From Chlorops oryzae (taxonomy: Eukaryota; Arthropoda; Insecta; Diptera; Chloropidae): DNA of 64,000 nucleotides. Positions within the stretch are counted from its first letter, which is position 1; every line of letters begins with the position of its first letter. Shown here piece by piece: positions 58,271 through 64,000 of this stretch. The translations under genes were made by a program, and so were the position numbers. The stretch covers positions 37,661,559-37,725,558 of the forward strand of contig CM035806.1 in assembly GCA_020466095.1 (NCBI GenBank). The letters are read 5' to 3'. The notes beneath the pieces are model-generated. The model was not told the DNA's origin, searched no databases, and worked only from the letters and a program-made list of their open reading frames with translations.

Positions 58271-59228
58271 TAGAGCTGGAGAAACAATCTATAGCACTAT
58301 CGATACTATTGATGGTTTCAAACTATCGAAAACATCGATGGTTTTTTGCGACTGTCGAAAAGTGGTGCTGGCGAAGATTTTTGTCGAAATGCACAGATCC
58401 CAAAAAAGGTCTGATTGCAATTATTGAAATAATCGATTATTGAAATTATCGATTATTTGAATTATAGATTATGGAAATGATCGATTATGTGATAGCCGAT
58501 TATTTGAATTATCTATTCTTTGAACTACCGATTATTCATATTATCGATTCATGAAATGATCGATTATTTGTATTATTGATTATTTGAAGCTCTAACCGAT
58601 AAATAAGATAAGCTTACACACGTTCTTGCCACATCACGTCGCGTCGTGAAAAATCTTCAGAAATTCTGCGAGTCTTATGTGTCCCATTTTAGAAACCAAA
58701 TGAGAATTATAGGCGTCTCGCTAAAATTTTATTCTGTCCACTGATACCAGACCGAGGGGTTTTTCCATTTTGATGGATTTTTTCGATTTTACTTTTAACC
58801 AAAAATCGCGGGATTTTTACTGATTCACTGATCACAGAAATAAAGGAATTTTTTTCAATATCCAAGGGAAAAGAGTTACCAAAATACTGCCTAGCATCAG
58901 TGCTGGTTACGGAGTATGGTGAATCGATTAAGGAGGTTTTAAAATTTGAGCTTCTTGTATATTACCACGTGATATTAAATTAGGAGGGATACTTATGCAC
59001 AGTACTTTGTTGAATTATTATAGGACCACCATTAATTATTGAAATTTAAACTTTCAAATGGTGGATATTTAAACGTTAAACAGCTCAAACATGCTTGATT
59101 GAAATCACCAACAATTTGCCAATGAAATTAGTTTCAATTTTAAAATATATCTTCCGATAGTACTTTCGATATTATCGATATTTCAGAGACTATCGATGGT
59201 CGCAACTATCGATAGTTCTGCAGCTCTA
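58271..59228. mobile_element. hAT-like TIR element with TAGAGCTG ends, 958 bp
   Basis: Left end TAGAGCTGGAGAAACAATC and right end (reverse complement) TAGAGCTGCAGAACTATCG. Flanking octamers TTTGGCTA (58263-58270) and TTTGGTTA (59229-59236) match at 7 of 8 positions, consistent with a hAT duplication. Subterminal ACTATCGATA words and an interior run of ATCGATTATTGAAATT words (58430-58580) dominate. No transposase frame. Confidence 0.7.
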
Positions 59229-59371
59229 TTTGGTTATGATTGTGATGTTTTGTTGATTTGACTTATGATTTTTTGCGGCAGCGGAGCGGCGAGGCAGGTC
59301 TCAACGAAAACGGTCAAAGACTGTGTCGTCTTCGGTGGAGGTCGAGCTGTTGAACGAGAGATCTGAGTTCT

Positions 59372-59511
59372 TATACCCGACACACTCTGTGTTCAGGGTA
59401 TATTGCGTTTGTGTGGTTGTGTGTAACACCCAGATCCAGTCGAGACCATACAAAATATGTATATATAAATGATCAGCGTCACCAGAAGATTCGATTAAGA
59501 CATGTCCGTCC

Positions 59512-59574
<63 letters not shown>

Positions 59575-60220
59575 CGTCCGTCTGTCCGTCTGTTTGTACA
59601 CAGTTTTCTTATCGAAGGAGTTGAGCTATCTTGACGAAACTTGGTATGCGTACTCACAGGCACATGAGTAAGATCAAGTTCGAGAATGGACCCGGTCTGA
59701 CCATTTTTATGGGTTCCTCCAGTACTATGGTATGTTATGAAAATCACAAAAACTGCTCTAAAAACGGAGTTTTTCAAGATATTTTAATAGTTGAACATAT
59801 TTAAAGCCAAGTTATTCAATTTCCAAAAATTGGAAAAGTGGACGTGGCTCAAGGGCGATATTCGAAAATGTTCTCCTACACCCGAAATTCAAATGGCACA
59901 TGAACGAAATTTGGCACTTATGCTTCCAATGTAGCCATAAACATCCTGTCCAAAAGTTTATTTGATAGATTCATTATTAAGGGTACCTCCAGTACTAGAG
60001 TTTGTCACAAAAATTCCAAATCTGCCACAAAATCTGACTTTAGGTAACTTATAATTTTTTTTCGTAACTTCCGAAGTAAAAGGCGTAGAAGCTTCAAATT
60101 CGCAACATTGGTTGACCAAGGCGAATGAAAAGTGTATCAAAATAATTTATGTGCGCTCATAATGTCGGGACGCTGGGTATTTCAAAGTCGGGCTTGACCG
60201 ACTTTAGCTTTCTTACTTGT
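59372..60220 (+). mobile_element. chimeric Helentron-like element: type A 5' part, type B 3' part
   Basis: The 5' part is type A: TATACCCGACACACTCTGTG, GATCAGCGTCACCAGAAGAT, a long (TCTG)n block at 59508-59596, and GGTACCTCCAGTACTAGAGT. Near 60045-60065 it switches to type B sequence (GAAGTAAAAGGCGTAGAAGC), then the type B ACGCTGGGTAT and AAAGTCGG...CCGACTTT hairpin, ending TTCTTACTTGT. The 5' and 3' subterminal inverted repeats therefore no longer match each other. Confidence 0.85.
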
Positions 60221-60625
60221 TAGTTTCTAATTTAAGTACACCACTAAGAAATCCAAAAAATTTGTAGTCTTGTTTTGGATAGCGACCGATGTCCCGCATT
60301 GACTTATCCCAGCGGAACAAACGGTAAGCGCTGAAATTTTTCTTTCATTATTTCTCTCATATGTTCCTATAGTCCTCATGCCAGTTTAATTCAATGAAAT
60401 GCCTTTGATTTATCTGAATTTTTCAAAAATTTTCATATAAAATTAATAAACCTGGCTTCAACTCTTTTGAACACTATCATTTGAAAGTTTAAACCTTCAA
60501 AAAGTTTAAACTAGGTTGAAGACAATGAGCCTAAGAGTGCTCGAAATACATTTAAATGCACGGATTCCACCTCCAAACTGGGGGAAATCTAAAAAATCTT
60601 GATAAGGTTTGTTACGACTAATGAC
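60151..60625 (+). repeat. 475-bp duplication, copy 2
   Basis: Near-identical to 57241-57715 with no gaps. Its left part is the 3' end of the chimeric element at 59372-60220. Its right part is the same 405-base non-element flank. The match stops at ATGAC, where the TTCGG-rich element begins. Confidence 0.92.
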
Positions 60626-60808
60626 TAGTGTCCGACCGAAGGTTCGGCTTCGGCTTCGGTAATCGGCATAATCGGCCAATTCTTAATCTTCGGCTTCGGC
60701 TTCGGCTGGAAAAAGCCGAATATTTTAGCCGAATATTTTTGCATTTTAATGGAAGTAAAAAAGTCACGATAGATTTTCAATTGCTTCATTGAGACCTTTT
60801 ACACTAGT
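60624..60808. mobile_element. small TIR element with CGGCTT repeats, about 185 bp
   Basis: The 8-bp inverted ends ACTAGTGT/ACACTAGT enclose GTCCGACCGAAGGTTCGG, several TCGGCT hexamers and AGCCGAATATTT words. No clear target duplication. Its left end coincides with the right limit of the 475-bp duplication. Confidence 0.5.
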
Positions 60809-60828
60809 GAATTATTGCTGTAAAATTG

Positions 60829-61355
60829 TCAAAAACTGAATCGATTTACAAATGTACGTCTGTCTGTCCGTCCGTCTGTGGGCGGATCTCCTCCGAAACG
60901 GCTGGACCAACCAAGCCGAAATTTGTCGCACAGGTATATCGGGATCCGAGTATGATCCTAAGTAAAAATATTCCGCCCACTGCCACGCCCACAAATGAAT
61001 TTAATGTGTTTTCAGTAAAATGCTTGTAACCTGCGAACCACTCAACACATTCCATTGATATTTGATAAACTGGTAAACTAAGAAAAGGGACATATCCGGG
61101 AAAAATGGACGCCGTCCTCCTCTAGCCGCGCCCACAAACAAGGGTTTATCGTAACTTGTGAAGTAAAAGGCGTAGAAGCTTCAAATTCGCAACATAGGTT
61201 GACCAAGGCGAATGAAAGGTATAGGAAAAAAATTTATGTGGCCCGCCCACTGCCACGCCCACAAATCGAGATTTCTCGTAACATAGTGCGCCAATAATGT
61301 CGGGACGCTGGGTATTTCAAAGTCGGGCTTGACCGACTTTTGCTTTCTTACTTGT
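60829..61355 (+). mobile_element. Helentron-like type B, 5'-truncated
   Basis: It joins type B sequence at GTCAAAAACTGAATCGATTT, lacking about 100 bases of the 5' end including the TATACCC start. The rest is normal: TCTG/TCCG block (60857-60878), CTCCTCCGAAACGGCTGGAC, ACGCTGGGTAT, AAAGTCGG...CCGACTTT and TTCTTACTTGT. Confidence 0.8.
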
Positions 61356-61635
61356 TTCTACATGTGTTTGGTGTAGGAAATTTACTTGATGCTTTAAAGC
61401 GTAGAGCACTTTAGCGCACATGTAAGTTACATACCTGCACAAAAATATTCTACGGCAGCATTTTTGTCTGTATTTGTATAAAAATTTCTATTTTAGCTGC
61501 ATTCAACTTAGGTGCACATTCGCTTTAACAGCATCCTGGTTTTGGTTTTTGAAATAAAACTTCATAGTAAAATGTTCCTTTAACAGCCCTGTTGAAAATT
61601 TATCTTTTGAATTTCCAACGTTTTCCTATCGACCT

Positions 61636-61720
61636 AAAATGCCTTTGCTTTATTAGAATTTTTCAAAAATATTGATACAAAATTAATAAATCTGGTTTAA
61701 ACTCTCATAGCGACTATCAC
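61636..61720 (+). repeat. diverged third copy of part of the duplicated flank
   Basis: AAATGCCTTTGCTTTATTAG, then TTTTTCAAAAAT, AAAATTAATAAA and CTCATAGCGACTATCA follow the same order as 57486-57570 and 60396-60480, with substitutions. It lies 280 bases downstream of another type B 3' end. Confidence 0.6.
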
Positions 61721-62340
61721 GATAAACCTAAATTTTTTTTTCATTTCATTTTATTGCATTTTTTTTTTTATTTCTAGTCAGTTATGAAAGAATTTTCCTT
61801 TTGTTACAAAAGTTAAATATGTTTTTTGTTAATAAAATTAATATTTGGACGGCGTTCTTTTAAGCGCCTTACAAGTGTTGTTAAAGACATTCTGATATGT
61901 TCCTCAAAAATGCAGCAAAAAAAAATCGGGTAGGTGCGTTTTTCGCGTAAGTGCTTAAAATTGTCTGGAAAATAATTGAATGCAGCTAAGCAGAATATAC
62001 TGTATCGCATTTTCGCTTGTGAAAAACAGTTGAAAACAGCAAACAGCTGACAGTTTAAAATTTATCACCATTAAGAATAAAAGTACGCACTTATTAATAT
62101 AATTTGCTGCACAACAGCTGAACAATAACCTTCGATTGTGCATTTTTATGTTCAAAAACACAAAAGGAATGCAAAAAAGTTTTGTCTTATGGCCGTCTTG
62201 TATACATAGATATATTTTTCGATTAATAAAAACAATTGTTTCTTGCGAAAAACCTTGCTGCGAATTATATTTACTTACATTTATAAATACCATAATGAAC
62301 TTCGTTCTTATCTGGTGTCCTATGACACAACTCAACTTTT
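61721..62340. other. unannotated sequence
   Basis: No gene or element recognised. Confidence 0.4.
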
Positions 62341-62913
62341 TATACCCGACACACTCTGTGTCGAGGGTATATTGCGTTTGTGTGGTTGTGTGTAACACCC
62401 AGAACCAGTTGAGATAGACCATACAAAATGTATATAGAAATGATCAGCGTCACCAGGAGATTCGATTTAGACATGTCCGTCCGTCTGTCCGTCTGTCCGT
62501 CTGTTTGTATACAGTTATCTTATCGAAGGAGTTGAGCTATCTTGACAAAATCTGGTATGCGTGCTCACGGGGACATGAGTAAGAACAAGTTCGAGAATGG
62601 ACCCGATCGGACCATTTTTAGGGGTACCTCCAGTACTAGGGTCTGTCGCAAAAATCCCAAAAATGCCTCAAAATCAGACTTTATTGAAATATTTCAATGA
62701 AACTTAGAATTTGAGCGTATATATAAGGGTCCGATTAGAATTCCAAAAAATTTGAAAAGTGGGCGTGTCAAAAGGGCGGTTTTCATTTAGAAATTTATCA
62801 AAGTCCGTATATGGGGCTCCTTATGCCCTTAAACACCTCTTGATATTAAAAATTATGTGTCTGTGTCGGGTATTCTATTGTCAGGCTCGCCTGACTATAA
62901 CACCCTTACTTGT
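62341..62913 (+). mobile_element. Helentron-like non-autonomous element, type A, complete, short
   Basis: It starts TATACCCGACACACTCTGTG and ends CCTTACTTGT after the GTCAGGC-TC-GCCTGAC hairpin. The subterminal TGTGTCGGGTAT lies at 62863-62874. It has one GGTACCTCCAGTACTAGGGT segment instead of the two in 30173-31069, which explains most of its 324-bp shorter length. Confidence 0.85.
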
Positions 62914-64000
62914 TTTTTTTTTGCATGTGTTTTATACTCCACTTACATACGTCGCACAGTGTAACGAAGAGGGACAAAAAGGAAAAAATCGAAGTACGAG
63001 ATTTGAAATTTTTTTGATGCAGATTTGTTACATATACTATAATTAACGAAGAACTCAAAAGGTTTTGGAAAATAATAATTAATGTGGTTACAAGGCATAG
63101 TCAAAGTCAAAACATTTTTCATATGCGTCTTTTATTGCTATATTTAGCTTTTGTGACCTGCAAATTTAAAACGCTATAACTTTTTTTTCCCTTATCCGAT
63201 TTTAAAACTTTTTGTACCATTTTAAAGGGTTTTTTATATTTTATTTTTCCACATCTTAAAAGAATAACTTATTTTGTTTGAAAAGTGGGGATTTTCTTCG
63301 AAAATCGATGTTACCCAATGAACCAAGAAAAAACCCAAATATGGGGCAAAACACGTCAAGTGTACCACCGGCAAAATTTTTTCTCCCCGATTTGGATGAA
63401 ACTTGGTACAGTTGTTAAGATGTAAGAGTACGTTAAATGTGCAAAAAAAGAGTAAATTTTAATCACAGGTTGCCGAGATACAGGGTGTCAAAGTTTAGAT
63501 TTGTGCTTCGAAGAACATATTTCATTGAATTACAATGGGGCTAAAATCGCCTCGCTTCAAAAATTTTTCGAATGTTTCTTAAAAAAAATTTTCTGAACTT
63601 TTCGAAAACAATACTTAAAAAATTTTTCGATAACGGTAAATGAGGAAAATTTGGCATTTTAGTTTTATTTCTTGATTTTCTAGGAGAAACGTCAGTTTTT
63701 TATTTTTATTTTTTAATTTTGAAATAAAGCTTAGTTCTTCCCCTTTAAATTGATGCATAAATCAGAATGGGCGGACCATGATTAGTGCTCCAAATACACC
63801 TTTGAAGATGCTTACCTAGCATATTTCCCTCAATATCCACTCAGCGTGTCCATTAATTACGTAAGGGCGATTATGACCATTTTTGACGCCCGCGACGCGT
63901 CGCGACGCATCGCACAGTGGGGAACTTGCGGAAAAAAGTCACTTTTTCGACTAATGCTATTCAAAAACCGAATGATGCAGTTTGAATAAGGATAGTTTGA
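62914..64000. other. unannotated sequence to the window end
   Basis: No gene. A GTGTCCATTAATTACGTAAG string near 63847 resembles a transposon end, but its partner would lie outside the window. A CGCGACGCGTCGCGACGC stretch lies at 63891-63908. Confidence 0.35.

Noticed and set aside
59301..59777. 158-codon minus frame with Asp-Arg-Gln-Thr repeats
   Set aside because: Produced by the (TCTG)n block of the chimeric Helentron-like element.
63847..64000. Possible transposon end (GTGTCCATTAATTACGTAAG)
   Set aside because: The partner end would be beyond the window, so it cannot be tested here.

Overview
This is non-coding eukaryotic DNA, AT-rich and crowded with simple repeats and small transposons. 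I find no host protein-coding exon, rRNA or functional tRNA gene that I can defend. Two features point to a higher (brachyceran) fly other than a typical drosophilid. The first is a set of DINE-1/Helentron-like elements carrying the (TCTG/TCCG)n block seen in fly copies. The second is a Himar1-class irritans-subfamily mariner next to tRNA-derived SINEs. The window is probably intergenic or lies in a large intron. The species call is inference.

Region by region: 1-30 kb is mostly unique AT-rich sequence with scattered MITEs. These include a Harbinger-like MITE with a TTA duplication, a 250-bp MITE family, pogo-like MITEs, a TA-flanked 976-bp element containing two facing tRNA-like heads, a TTAA-flanked element, and two MITEs with 10-bp target duplications. 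There are also one SINE, two degraded Helentron-like copies and a near-perfect 104-bp hairpin. From 30 to 41 kb come two abutting Helentron-like elements, a hAT MITE with an exact 8-bp duplication, an intact-frame Himar1-type mariner, and a 13-bp satellite split by a 1.1-kb TA-flanked element. From 41 to 53 kb there are more MITEs, a hAT MITE with a SINE nested inside it, a LINE reverse-transcriptase remnant and a second mariner with an intact frame. From 55 to 63 kb there is a cluster of Helentron-like elements. It includes a chimeric copy, and a 475-bp near-identical duplication 2,910 bp apart that takes in the 3' end of one element plus about 405 bp of flank.

The only credible proteins are the two mariner transposases (minus strand). 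Each sits between its own terminal inverted repeats and TA target sites, so each element could in principle be autonomous. The first, however, has a lysine beside a catalytic aspartate. The most unusual theme is a group of TIR elements whose interiors look like degenerate reiterations of the short words at their own ends. Three of these share CCCA-type termini (TA-flanked in the two complete cases), and one appears to have given rise to the 13-bp satellite.
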